DNA of 64,000 nucleotides, taken from positions 62,001 through 126,000 of the forward strand of contig NZ_JAFEWE010000011.1 in the NCBI RefSeq assembly GCF_017355785.1, written 5' to 3'. Position numbers and translations under genes: made by a program. Shown here one piece after another: positions 35,918 to 44,544 of the stretch (within the stretch, counting starts at the first letter, position 1; every line of letters starts with the position of its first letter). The notes under the pieces are model-generated. The model was not told where the DNA came from. It did no database searches and saw nothing but the letters and a program-made list of their open reading frames with translations. This stretch comes from Desertivirga arenae. Lineage in GTDB: Bacteria > Bacteroidota > Bacteroidia > Sphingobacteriales > Sphingobacteriaceae.

Positions 35918-37720
35918 ATGAAATCTATAATTTTAAAAGGAAGCACAGTAGCGTTAGGCATAACACTACTTTTTAATACAGGTTGTAAAGATTATCTGGA
36001 TCAGGTTCCTAATGATCGTTTAAGTATTGAGCAGGTATTTCAGAAAAAGGGACCTTCGGAACAGTATTTAGCAAATGTATACAGTTATATTGAAGACGAT
36101 TCGAATCAGTGGGAAGCAGTTCCCTGGATCGGGAATAGCGACGAGGCAGATATTACCTGGTCAAAATATCCTATTTACCAGGTAAACTTGTTGAATATAG
36201 GGCCAAGCAATGGTCTTTTCGACACCTGGGGTAAATACTACAATGGGATACGCTCAGCAACTTATTTCATCAACCATATTGACAGTAATGCGGAGATACT
36301 GGCCCTGAATGGTCAGCAGCAAATCGATCAATACAAGGCAGAAGCGAGGTTCCTGCGAGCATATTACTATTTCCTGTTAATGCGTCAATATGGACCTGTG
36401 GTTTTAGTAGGTAATGAGGAGCTCCCTGCTGACGCTCCTGCTGAAGCTATGCAAAAACCACGTAGTCCTTTTGACGAGTGTGTAAATTACGTTGTCAGCG
36501 AGCTTGATGCAGCAGCTGCAGTGCTGCCGCTGGTACCTTCCTTAAATGGAGCTCCTGCTGAAACTGAATACGGGAGAGCTACTGTAGGTATGGCACTTGC
36601 TGTAAAAGCAAGGTTACTTCTTTATGCTGCCAGTCCGCTTTATAATGGCAATACGGAAGTGGCAAACTTTAAAAACAAAGATGGAGTAGCATTGATCAAT
36701 CAGACTTACGATGTTCAGAAATGGAAAAGAGCTGCTGATGCTTCCAAGGCTGTAATAGACCTTGGAATCTATAGCTTGTATAAGGAATCCGGAACGCCTT
36801 ATAACCCAATCACTTCTTACCAGAACGTATTTTTAAAAGCAGGAAATTCTGAGCAGATTTTCACCCGGCCAGCAAATGGTCTGCCCGCCCGCGATATACA
36901 TTCTATGCCAAGAATAGCTGGTGGTTGGAATGGTCTGGGAGTTACACAGGAGCAGGTAGATGCCTATTTTATGAAAGATGGAAAGCCAAGAACGGAGTCA
37001 TCGTTATACAGCGAGACGGGTTTCACTTCTGTTAATGGTGTTCAGGTATACAACATGTATATGAATAGAGAACCTCGGTTTTACGCTTCGGTAACGTATC
37101 ATAACAGTATGTTTCAGGGTGGAAAAATGACCTCTGCTGCACCTATTTCATTCTATGCAGACGGACCTAATGGAAGCAACGGGCATCCAACCGATTGGAG
37201 CAGAACAGGGTATCTTATCAGAAAAAATGTAGGTACGCTAACAAATAACGGATCAGGAGGCAATGGTGCAACTCAAAGAAGGCCTTTAGTTCTTTTCCGT
37301 TTGGGAGAAGTGTATTTAAATTACGCCGAAGCGCTGAATGAATACGATCCGGCTAACCCTGATATTGCCAGATATCTTAACCTTATTCGTGAAAGAGCTG
37401 GTATCCCCCAATATGGTGCAGGAACGGATGCTCTACCTGTGCCAGCAAATCAAATAGCCATGCGTAATGCAATAAGAGCTGAGAGACGAGTTGAGCTGGC
37501 TTTTGAAAGTATCAGATGGTTTGATATCCGCCGTTGGAAAATTGCGCCGGAAGTGATGGGACAAATGCATGGCATGGATGTGTCAAAGTCAAACAACGAC
37601 TTTTTCAAAAGAGTTGTGGCAAGCCAACACCTTTTCAGAGCCCCTGCGTCTTACTGGTCCCCTATCCGTCAGTACGCCATGGACAGAGGTTCCTTACTTG
37701 TACAAAATCCTGGTTGGTAA
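35918..37720 (+). CDS. susD: SusD/RagB-type surface glycan-binding lipoprotein
   Basis: A 600-residue lipoprotein (lipobox FNTGC, Cys23, then KDYLDQVP). The N-terminal TPR-like helices include AEARFLRAYYYFLLMRQYG near residues 140-160; the C-terminal part has LFRLGEVYLNYAEALNE and RAERRVELAFESIRWFDIRRW, all family signatures. It closes over the SusC pore and hands over glycan at the cell surface. The gap to susC is 24 bp and to the next lipoprotein gene 22 bp, so the three genes form one operon. Confidence 0.95.
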   Translation: MKSIILKGSTVALGITLLFNTGCKDYLDQVPNDRLSIEQVFQKKGPSEQYLANVYSYIEDDSNQWEAVPWIGNSDEADITWSKYPIYQVNLLNIGPSNGLFDTWGKYYNGIRSATYFINHIDSNAEILALNGQQQIDQYKAEARFLRAYYYFLLMRQYGPVVLVGNEELPADAPAEAMQKPRSPFDECVNYVVSELDAAAAVLPLVPSLNGAPAETEYGRATVGMALAVKARLLLYAASPLYNGNTEVANFKNKDGVALINQTYDVQKWKRAADASKAVIDLGIYSLYKESGTPYNPITSYQNVFLKAGNSEQIFTRPANGLPARDIHSMPRIAGGWNGLGVTQEQVDAYFMKDGKPRTESSLYSETGFTSVNGVQVYNMYMNREPRFYASVTYHNSMFQGGKMTSAAPISFYADGPNGSNGHPTDWSRTGYLIRKNVGTLTNNGSGGNGATQRRPLVLFRLGEVYLNYAEALNEYDPANPDIARYLNLIRERAGIPQYGAGTDALPVPANQIAMRNAIRAERRVELAFESIRWFDIRRWKIAPEVMGQMHGMDVSKSNNDFFKRVVASQHLFRAPASYWSPIRQYAMDRGSLLVQNPGW

Positions 37721-37742
37721 TTAATCTATTAAATAAAAGATC

Positions 37743-38723
37743 ATGCTAAGTCAAAAGAATTTTCTTACCTCGTTTTTCCTCACCCTCTTAGGTTTAACAG
37801 TCCTGAATAGTGGCTGTAAGGATGATATTAATTTACCAGACCAGCCCCTGGCTAGCTATAATAAAGTATATATGCCCCAAAGTGTGGCTGGTACTGTAAA
37901 TAAAACGCTTAACATTTCTGATACTTTACAGACTGTTACCTATGGTGCTGCTTATGGAGGACTCGGGTATCCAGATATTGATATTCCAGTTACCTTTACG
38001 GTTAATAGCGCATTGGTGGCTGAATACAACGCAAAAAATAGCACCAATTATCCGATCCTGCCCGAGAGTATGTATACCTTGTCAAGTACTAGTACAACTA
38101 TCCCTAAAGGGAAATTATCTACTTTACCACTAAGTGTATCATTAAAAACTAAGGGAACCGGATCTATGATCCCTCTTAAAAGCTACTTACTCCCGGTAAC
38201 CATGTCGGCACAGGGAGTCACGGTAAACCCGGAAAGAAATACCACTTACTTTGTTGTCAAAGCTCAACCTAAACTCTCTGATTATCCCTTGTTCGACCGG
38301 TCTCAATGGCAGATCATCGGAATGTCTTCTGAGGAGGCTTCAGGTGAAGGGCCAAACAATGGTGGAGCAATCTTTGCGCTAGATAATAATAAGAGCACCT
38401 TCTGGCATTCAAGATGGACCAATGGAGGAGCTGTTGCTCCGCATCATATAACAATTGATATGGGAAGCGAAAAACAATTACATGGTTTTTATCTCGTTGC
38501 CCGCCAGGCCGACGGGAATGGCAAACCACAGCTAATCAACGTAGAAGTTAGTACAAATAATGTTAATTGGGCTAGTGCCGGCACCCTTACTTTTGAAAAT
38601 AAACAGCAGGAGCAATTTCAGTTCCTGACTGAAGGCTTTCCTAACGCCCGTTATTTTAAATTTACCATTGTTTCGGCTTACGGAGCTTCATATATGCAGT
38701 TAGCTGAACTGAATGCTTTTTAG
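37743..38723 (+). CDS. Surface lipoprotein with DUF1735 and F5/8 type C (discoidin) domains
   Basis: A 326-residue lipoprotein (LNSGC, Cys25). Residues about 40-170 are a DUF1735 beta-sandwich; residues about 190-326 are an F5/8C-type galactose-binding fold with LDNNKSTFWHSRW, HHITIDMGSEKQLHGFYLV and ARYFKFTIVSAYG. Proteins of this build are accessory surface glycan-binding proteins in SusCD loci, often those handling host or fungal glycans. It is the last gene of the operon; a hairpin follows. Confidence 0.9.
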   Translation: MLSQKNFLTSFFLTLLGLTVLNSGCKDDINLPDQPLASYNKVYMPQSVAGTVNKTLNISDTLQTVTYGAAYGGLGYPDIDIPVTFTVNSALVAEYNAKNSTNYPILPESMYTLSSTSTTIPKGKLSTLPLSVSLKTKGTGSMIPLKSYLLPVTMSAQGVTVNPERNTTYFVVKAQPKLSDYPLFDRSQWQIIGMSSEEASGEGPNNGGAIFALDNNKSTFWHSRWTNGGAVAPHHITIDMGSEKQLHGFYLVARQADGNGKPQLINVEVSTNNVNWASAGTLTFENKQQEQFQFLTEGFPNARYFKFTIVSAYGASYMQLAELNAF

Positions 38724-38780
38724 TTAGGATAAAGTTTATAGGAGAGCTAATCTTCCTTTTATATAAATAATCAAACTATC

Positions 38781-38811
38781 AGGAATAGAGGAATTTTGTT
38801 CCTCTATTCCT
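38781..38811 (+). terminator. Terminator hairpin after the SusCD operon
   Basis: A perfect 13-bp inverted repeat, AGGAATAGAGGAA / TTCCTCTATTCCT, with a 5-base loop. There is no strong T-run after it. Confidence 0.7.
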
Positions 38812-38942
38812 AATTCCCTTCTGCCCAGCGTAAATGCTGTTACTAACTCAATGCTAAAATTTCAACTAATGGGAATAACCCATACTACAGTTGCCGGATT
38901 TATGGTGGCAAAAGTCTTATTTTAGACTGCTACTAAAAGTAA

Positions 38943-39680
38943 ATGAAAGAACAAATAAGCAATCCCTTTATTCTCGCCCTCACTGCCCACAACCTTACAG
39001 TTGAAATTCATAAACATTCAGCTTATCAAATCGTGTTGTCAAACGACGCTCCTTTTAACTCAACTATTAAAGGAGAGTTGTGCGAAAACATCTATGGTTT
39101 CATAATCAAACCGCAAGTCCCTCATTTATGCGTGGCAGAAAAAGGAACATTGAGCGTTCTTAATATAGAGCCTTATTCCAAAATAGGCATTGAGCTTTCA
39201 AGTGGCTTCGGGCCTGATAAAGACCGTATCATCTTCCATACGAGAAATGAAATATCTGAGTATTTTCAATTAGAAACAGGCAACTTTAAAGTTTCAACCA
39301 TCACCAGCGCATTGCTGTCAAACGTACCAGCAACGCATTATGATGAAAGAGTAACGAAAATGGTTGAATATATCAGAAGCAACTTCTTCGAACGGGACAT
39401 AAGCCCTCAAACCTTTTCAGATCTGGTTTTTCTGTCTCCATCCCGTCTTGCTTCTCTTTTCAAAGAACAAACAGGAAGCAGTTTGTCTAAATACTTACTG
39501 TGGACAAGATTACGACAGGCTATTTACTCTACACTTTCAGATAAAGACAAAGGTCTTACAGAAATTGCTTACTTCAGCGGATTCTATGACTTGCCTCAAT
39601 TGAATAAATACATGTATGAAATGTTCGGCATGCCTCCTACAGCTTTAAAATACAATAGCGATCTCATCCAGGTACATTAA
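38943..39680 (+). CDS. AraC-family transcriptional regulator
   Basis: A 245-residue protein with a cupin-like N-terminal half and a C-terminal AraC DNA-binding domain (about 145-240): FSDLVFLSPSRLASLFKEQTGSSLSKYLLWTRLRQA, shown here in parts as SPSRLASLFKEQTG and WTRLRQA, then LTEIAYFSGFYDLPQLNKYM. It lies 400 bp before the ene-reductase operon in the same direction. A 19-bp motif upstream of that operon and of the 21.3-kb oxidoreductase is a plausible binding site, but nothing proves it. Confidence 0.88.
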   Translation: MKEQISNPFILALTAHNLTVEIHKHSAYQIVLSNDAPFNSTIKGELCENIYGFIIKPQVPHLCVAEKGTLSVLNIEPYSKIGIELSSGFGPDKDRIIFHTRNEISEYFQLETGNFKVSTITSALLSNVPATHYDERVTKMVEYIRSNFFERDISPQTFSDLVFLSPSRLASLFKEQTGSSLSKYLLWTRLRQAIYSTLSDKDKGLTEIAYFSGFYDLPQLNKYMYEMFGMPPTALKYNSDLIQVH

Positions 39681-40082
39681 TAGCCTGGCACTTCTTCTAA
39701 ATAAGGCCGGGGGATTTGCTTAGTAGGCACCAACATGTTGTTCACCCATGTCCAAACCGGTGAGGTTAGTGGTGTGCATAATTGCAGCAACAGATTTACA
39801 TGCTCGCCATAGCGTCTCCCAGCTTCCTGCAACTTTTCGGTACCCCTTATCTCTGTTACAGGATGTGGCAGAAATTATCGACTTCTACAGTTGGCCGATC
39901 TCCTCGAAGAACTTTTCCAGCCCTGCATCCACTACAGTACAAGGCAGATGATTTGTCAAGAACAGTGATCTGATACAAGTTTATCCTCTTCAAACAAGGC
40001 ACCTTTACAGCGTAATAATTAAACAAATAAAAAAGCAATTTCTAAAACAAATCTAATCAAAAACAAAAGCAATAATCTAATT
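39681..40082. other. Intergenic region before the ene-reductase operon
   Basis: No gene I can support; two overlapping frames of 63-67 codons look non-coding. The 19-bp shared motif lies at 39964-39982. Confidence 0.4.
39964..39982 (+). promoter_or_regulatory. 19-bp motif shared with the 21.3-kb oxidoreductase promoter
   Basis: AGTGATCTGATACAAGTTT, one mismatch to 21214-21232. It is followed about 20 bp later by CACCTTTA, again a weak -7-like box, so the position relative to the promoter is the same in both places. Confidence 0.5.
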
Positions 40083-41183
40083 ATGAAACTATTGAATCAA
40101 ACCACTTTAGGAAATCTAAAGCTAAAAAACAGCTTGGCTATGTCGGCGATGACAAGAAGCCGTGCGAACATCAACGGAATGGTGGGCGACTTGCACATTC
40201 AGTATTATACACAAAGAGCGAGTGCAGGACTAATATTTACAGAAGCCATCAACATCAGCGAACAGGCAATTGGAAGCCCTTTCACACCCGGCATTTACTC
40301 TGAGGAACAGATTGAAGCATGGAGGAAAGTTACCGATGCTGTTCACGACAGAGGGGGGATAATTGTGGCGCAGCTCTGGCATACTGGCCGTGCCGGGCAT
40401 TCTGTAGATAGAAAAGGGATATTACCAGTGGCACCCTCGGCTGTTGCTATTAATGGCTCCCAACACTTTACTTCTCAGGGTCCTAAAGAGTACGAAGCTC
40501 CGCAGGCACTAAGTGTAGAAGAGATCAAACAAATAGTAAAGGACTATGGGCATGCCGCAGAAAACGCTATGACAGCAGGTTTTGATGGAGTGGAACTACA
40601 TGCGGCAAATGGGTATTTGCCGAATCAGTTCCTGGCAGACAATGCTAATCAAAGAACAGATGAGTACGGAGGTAGCATCCAAAATAAAACGCGGTTTATT
40701 CTTGAAGTAATGAAGGAATTGATCAACACGGTTGGTGGTGATAAAGTAGGTATTAAACTTTCGCCTTTTCACCCTTATGGAGATATTTTGTTCGATAACC
40801 CTGTGGCCACCTTTACTTACCTTATTGAAGAGCTGAATAAACTGGATTTCTCTTATGTAGAATTAATGAAGCGTAGCCCAATGTTCCCTGTTGCGCATTA
40901 TCCCAAAGACGATGAAATCGAATTGTTCGGGAAACAAATAAAACATGTAGTTATTGCCAACACAGGGTATGACAAGGTAACGGCTGAAGCTGAGCTTGAA
41001 AAAGGTATTGCCAAATTAGTTTCATTCGGCACACTCTTTTTAGCTAATCCGGACCTTCCCCAACGGTTCGAGAAAGACGCCCCACTCAATCAACCAGACC
41101 GCGCAACGATGTTTGGAGGTGGATATCAGGGATATATTGACTATCCATTTTTAGAAGAGCCGACCTCAATTCTTCATAGCTAG
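40083..41183 (+). CDS. Alkene reductase of the old yellow enzyme family (NemA-like)
   Basis: A 366-residue FMN enzyme with the OYE TIM-barrel signatures: AMSAMTRSRA at the start, VAQLWHTGRAGH near residues 95-107, ELHAANGYLPNQFL near 175, and the R.FILEV and FG...LANPDLP phosphate-binding segments. It reduces C=C bonds of enals, enones or nitro compounds with NAD(P)H in the cytoplasm. It forms an operon with the NmrA-like gene 25 bp downstream; both fit a detoxification role. Confidence 0.93.
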   Translation: MKLLNQTTLGNLKLKNSLAMSAMTRSRANINGMVGDLHIQYYTQRASAGLIFTEAINISEQAIGSPFTPGIYSEEQIEAWRKVTDAVHDRGGIIVAQLWHTGRAGHSVDRKGILPVAPSAVAINGSQHFTSQGPKEYEAPQALSVEEIKQIVKDYGHAAENAMTAGFDGVELHAANGYLPNQFLADNANQRTDEYGGSIQNKTRFILEVMKELINTVGGDKVGIKLSPFHPYGDILFDNPVATFTYLIEELNKLDFSYVELMKRSPMFPVAHYPKDDEIELFGKQIKHVVIANTGYDKVTAEAELEKGIAKLVSFGTLFLANPDLPQRFEKDAPLNQPDRATMFGGGYQGYIDYPFLEEPTSILHS

Positions 41184-41208
41184 TCGCCAATAATTAAAAA
41201 ATAAAAAA

Positions 41209-42105
41209 ATGAAAAAGAACATAGTAATTCTCGGAGCCACAGGAACAGTGGGAAGTAAAATTTCAGAAATCCTGCTAAAAGAGGGCCATCAGGTAACATT
41301 GATCGTAAGGGACCTTAATAAAGTAGAAAAACTTAAGCATCTAGGCGCGGAAACCATTGCCGGGGATATCACCGACGTAGATACCCTAACCAATGCGTTT
41401 AAAAATGCTGACAGTGCTTTTATTCTTTTACCAGACAACGTAAAGGCTGAGAATACAAGGGCCTACCAACGACAGGTAACAGGTATCTTAATTAAAGCCA
41501 TCGAAAGCTCAGGCATTAAACACATCGTTAATATGAGTAGCCTTGGTTCTCACATGCATGAAGGTAATGGTATAATGGGCGGAACCGGAGAACAAGAAGT
41601 GCGTTTGAATCAATTGAATGACGTAAATGTATTACACATCCGATCTGCCTACTTCATGGAAAACTTTCTTAGAACAATTGGTCTAGTTAAAAAAATGGGA
41701 ATTAATGGCACCGTTGCAGATGGAGATCATGCGATACCTATGGTAGCCACCCGGGATGTTGCAGAAATTGCAGCTAAACATTTAGCAACACTTGACTTCG
41801 ATGGCAAAAATGTTCATGCAGTAATGGGCCCCCGTGATTATACTTATAGAGAATTTACCAGCATTATTGGTAAAGCAATAGGTAAGGATGAACTGCCCTA
41901 CGTACAATTACCAGTAGAACAGGTGAAGCAAACATTTTTGGGCAACGGTTTTTCTGAAGATTTCGTTGATAATCTTCTCGAAATGGGAACAGCTATTAAG
42001 AGTGGCTTTATGAATTATCAAAAAAGAGATGATTCGACTACTACAAGTACAACAGTGGAGGATTTCGTAAACGAGGTATATTTGCCATTTTACAATAAAG
42101 AATAA
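41209..42105 (+). CDS. NmrA-like NAD(P)-binding oxidoreductase
   Basis: A 298-residue atypical short-chain dehydrogenase. The nucleotide site is ILGATGTVGSKI (residues 6-17), followed by a GDITDVDTL helix, the NMSSLGSH segment near 105, and an HMEG/ENFL region. There is no YxxxK catalytic pair at the usual place, as in NmrA/QOR2 proteins that act as sensors or quinone reductases. It is the second gene of the ene-reductase operon. Confidence 0.88.
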   Translation: MKKNIVILGATGTVGSKISEILLKEGHQVTLIVRDLNKVEKLKHLGAETIAGDITDVDTLTNAFKNADSAFILLPDNVKAENTRAYQRQVTGILIKAIESSGIKHIVNMSSLGSHMHEGNGIMGGTGEQEVRLNQLNDVNVLHIRSAYFMENFLRTIGLVKKMGINGTVADGDHAIPMVATRDVAEIAAKHLATLDFDGKNVHAVMGPRDYTYREFTSIIGKAIGKDELPYVQLPVEQVKQTFLGNGFSEDFVDNLLEMGTAIKSGFMNYQKRDDSTTTSTTVEDFVNEVYLPFYNKE

Positions 42106-42150
42106 AGATCAGGCAATTGATTATTTTGTTTAGACCAATATAAATGGCGA

Positions 42151-42193
42151 AAAGGCCAGGATTAAAAGGATATTCTGGCCTTTCTTGTTTTTA
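42151..42193 (+). terminator. Rho-independent terminator after the ene-reductase operon
   Basis: AAAGGCCAG (42151) pairs with CTGGCCTTT (42175-42183) and is followed by CTTGTTTTT. Confidence 0.82.
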
Positions 42194-42269
42194 ATGTGTA
42201 TTAATTAACTATCTATAAAGCCAGGCATTAGCATACCACAAGGAAGGTGTGGTACTGATAAAGAACTTT

Positions 42270-43103
42270 CTATAATCCTTTACAGATACGAAATCCCTGG
42301 TCAGGCCCTTTGCCGCTTGCTTCAAAGCTGTGACGATTATAGAATTCGCAGCGAGGTTCTGCTCCCATCCAACCTCCACCCCTTTGTGAGCGCACTTGAC
42401 CGAGGGGAATTTCATAATCCTGAAACCAATCCTCGCACCATTCGCGTACATTTCCCGACATATCGTAGAGCCCGAGCTCATTAGGTTTTTTTCTGCCTAC
42501 GGCTCTGGTTTTCCCATGATTATTTTCTATTTCTGCCCAGATCCAGGATCCTGTTAAAACCTTTTCACCTGAATTTTTCCAATACCAGGCAACGTCATTA
42601 ATATGGTTACTTCCACTATATTTATAACTTTTACTTTTCTGGCCACCACTGGCGGCATATTCCCATTCGGCTTCTGATGGAAGACGGTATCCATTAGCAT
42701 CAGTATTTACTCTTACCCTAAACTTCAACGTATCGAACTCGCTCTTATTAAGGGTATCCTTGATATCCTTATTTAAAATATAATAAGGACTCAAACCTTC
42801 TTTTATACTCCTTTTATTGCAATACTCTATACAATCGTACCAGCTTACGCTTTCTACAGGCAAACTGTCGCCTTTAAATGTTGAGGGATTGGTCCCCATG
42901 ATATCAACCCACTCTTTCTGCGTTACTTCATGGGCCCCTATATAGAAATCAGGTAAAGAAGTTTTGCCGTAAAGATTTGATTTTGTATTTATAAAGTTAC
43001 CGCCCTTTACGAATACCAAATCTGAATCTTCAGACCCATCTTTATCCTTGCATGCTCCTACGAGAAAAATGGCGGCTAATGATACCAGTAGAAATTTTGT
43101 CAT
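42270..43103 (-). CDS. SUMF1/formylglycine-generating-enzyme-type lipoprotein
   Basis: A 277-residue lipoprotein (lipobox VGAC, Cys18). The rest is one FGE-sulfatase domain: VKGGNF, HEVTQKEW, PVESVSWYDCIEYCN, YRLPSEAEWEYAA, LYDMSGNVREWCEDW and a closing RGGGWMG...GFRICK. These residues build the C-type-lectin-like core. True FGE needs two active-site cysteines near the C-terminus; I see no such pair, so a non-enzymatic or other role is likely. No sulfatase gene is near. It precedes no other same-strand gene closely, though GH11 lies upstream on the same strand (137 bp). Confidence 0.88.
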   Translation of the reverse strand: MTKFLLVSLAAIFLVGACKDKDGSEDSDLVFVKGGNFINTKSNLYGKTSLPDFYIGAHEVTQKEWVDIMGTNPSTFKGDSLPVESVSWYDCIEYCNKRSIKEGLSPYYILNKDIKDTLNKSEFDTLKFRVRVNTDANGYRLPSEAEWEYAASGGQKSKSYKYSGSNHINDVAWYWKNSGEKVLTGSWIWAEIENNHGKTRAVGRKKPNELGLYDMSGNVREWCEDWFQDYEIPLGQVRSQRGGGWMGAEPRCEFYNRHSFEASGKGPDQGFRICKGL

Positions 43104-43181
43104 TAATTATTTTTAAAACCAATGAATTGCTTTACCTAATTATCCCCTTCGAAATGATTAACCGTCGCTAAATAACAAGCA

Positions 43182-43208
43182 AGCCGGATGGTAAAACACC
43201 AACCGGCT
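43182..43208 (-). terminator. Terminator hairpin after the GH11 gene
   Basis: AGCCGGATGG (43182) and CCAACCGGCT (43199) form a stem with one mismatch, 30 bp past the GH11 stop. Confidence 0.6.
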
Positions 43209-43239
43209 ATAATAAGCTTTTCTTTTTGGGGCTATTAAA

Positions 43240-44013
43240 CTACCAAACTGAAGCGTTTACATATCCGTTGGAGCTTGTACCATAAGCTTCTGAAAGCAAA
43301 ATTGCTGCGGGAGAAATGTCGCTTCCAAGACCTAAACCAACACGTGACCATGCATTAACATGGTTAGCAAAAGTAATTGAACGATTTTGTCCGGTTGGGG
43401 CCTGAGCAGTACGGGTACTGAAAACCTGACGAAAAGTTTGTGTACCATCAATAGAAGGGGCATTAGTACGTATAGCAGTATAAATATCATAGGTACCGCC
43501 ATCTGAAGAAACAGATCCTCTACGATCACTTGAGGCAGGCCTGGTAGCTCCCCACTTTTCATTTACGTAATACTCAATAAGCGGACTTCTTGTCCATCCG
43601 TAATAAGCAAAAGATCCGCCTCCGTTGTTAAGCGTAAAGGCTCCGCAATTGTAACCCACTACTCTTGTACGTGATCCGGTGCTCCAACCTTTACCACAAG
43701 TGAAGTTACCGTTAAAGTTGTTCCAGGAAACCGAGTAGTTACCGCCTGAGCCATTGGTGTAAGTACAAGTGCCTGTTGCTCCATCACTCTTCCAAAGAGA
43801 CCAGTAATAACCATTGTTTGTACCTGATTGGAAAGACTGAACAGTAGCGTCGCCACCTTTTGAAGAATTTCTTACAGCTTCTTCAGCTGCAGGAGCCGGC
43901 TGACTTTCTTTTTTACATCCTGTTAGCATTGTTGAACTTGAAGCAAATAGAACAATTGCCACCCCGAAAGTAATCTTCCCGATTACTCCCGTAAGAGAGA
44001 TTTGTTTTTTCAT
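43240..44013 (-). CDS. GH11 endo-beta-1,4-xylanase, lipoprotein
   Basis: A 257-residue protein with a lipoprotein signal (LTGC, Cys33) and a single GH11 beta-jelly-roll: NNGYYWSLWKS, TYTNGSGGNYSVSW, GKGWSTG, FAYYGWTRSPLIEYYV with the nucleophile Glu, SSDGGTYDIYTAIR on the thumb, PSIDGTQTFRQVFS, and LLSEAYGTSSNG with the acid/base Glu. Both catalytic residues are present. It cuts xylan at the cell surface or in the periplasm. GH11 is common in fungi, firmicutes and actinobacteria and less so in Bacteroidota, and a membrane-anchored form is uncommon. No xylan utilisation operon is adjacent. Confidence 0.93.
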   Translation of the reverse strand: MKKQISLTGVIGKITFGVAIVLFASSSTMLTGCKKESQPAPAAEEAVRNSSKGGDATVQSFQSGTNNGYYWSLWKSDGATGTCTYTNGSGGNYSVSWNNFNGNFTCGKGWSTGSRTRVVGYNCGAFTLNNGGGSFAYYGWTRSPLIEYYVNEKWGATRPASSDRRGSVSSDGGTYDIYTAIRTNAPSIDGTQTFRQVFSTRTAQAPTGQNRSITFANHVNAWSRVGLGLGSDISPAAILLSEAYGTSSNGYVNASVW

Positions 44014-44544
44014 TTAAGTATAATTAGTTAGTAGCCGCAAGTAATTAAAAATCAAATCACTGCAAGGGAAACTTTGAATAAAATAGTGATAAAAATGTCC
44101 AACACAATTGTTAAATATCAGGTAATTGGAGTTCAAATCTTAAAACATTTGTGCTATTTGAATGGGGGCTTTGCTTTTATAACGTAAGATAATGACACGC
44201 TTCAAGCCAGTCTTATTTATATTTAAATGATGCGACTACCTATTTAAAGAAGACTTTCGAATACCTGAAGGGATTTAAATTTGACGGAATGAACGGGTAA
44301 ATGGACAGCCCCTATTATTGATTGCGGTAGTCGATCAAAACTATTTCTTTTTCTGTTGAAGGCTTTTCAGCTTCGTCAATTGAACATGCTAAACATTCTA
44401 ATGGCAAGGCACAGGAATAGTAGCTGTTGTTAAATTATCTGCTCCGCCAGTGATATTAATCATTTTTAATTCCTCTTCAGGCACTAATTTTACGCTATGG
44501 CTTCTCGGCTTACCATTAATTTATTAACTAAAAAACCTTAAAAC
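44014..44544. other. Intergenic region with a gene relic
   Basis: About 530 bp. It holds the relic of a FimB-like lipoprotein 5' end at 44341-44434; the rest shows no gene. The GH11 promoter must lie in the left part. Confidence 0.5.
44341..44434 (-). pseudogene. Relic of the 5' end of a FimB/Mfa2-like lipoprotein gene
   Basis: The stretch TTTCTTTTTCTGTTGAAGGC and the following bases up to the TAGTAGCTGTTG near 44432 match 20823-20915, which encodes the signal peptide, lipobox and first mature residues of the FimB-like protein. Substitutions, small length differences and loss of the ATG leave only a fragment. Confidence 0.7.

Noticed and set aside
39748-39973. Two overlapping small genes (63-67 codons)
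   Set aside because: Overlapping frames with unlikely composition and no motif; the stretch also carries the shared promoter motif.
42270-43103. Active formylglycine-generating enzyme
   Set aside because: No clear C-terminal cysteine pair and no sulfatase nearby, so only the fold is claimed.
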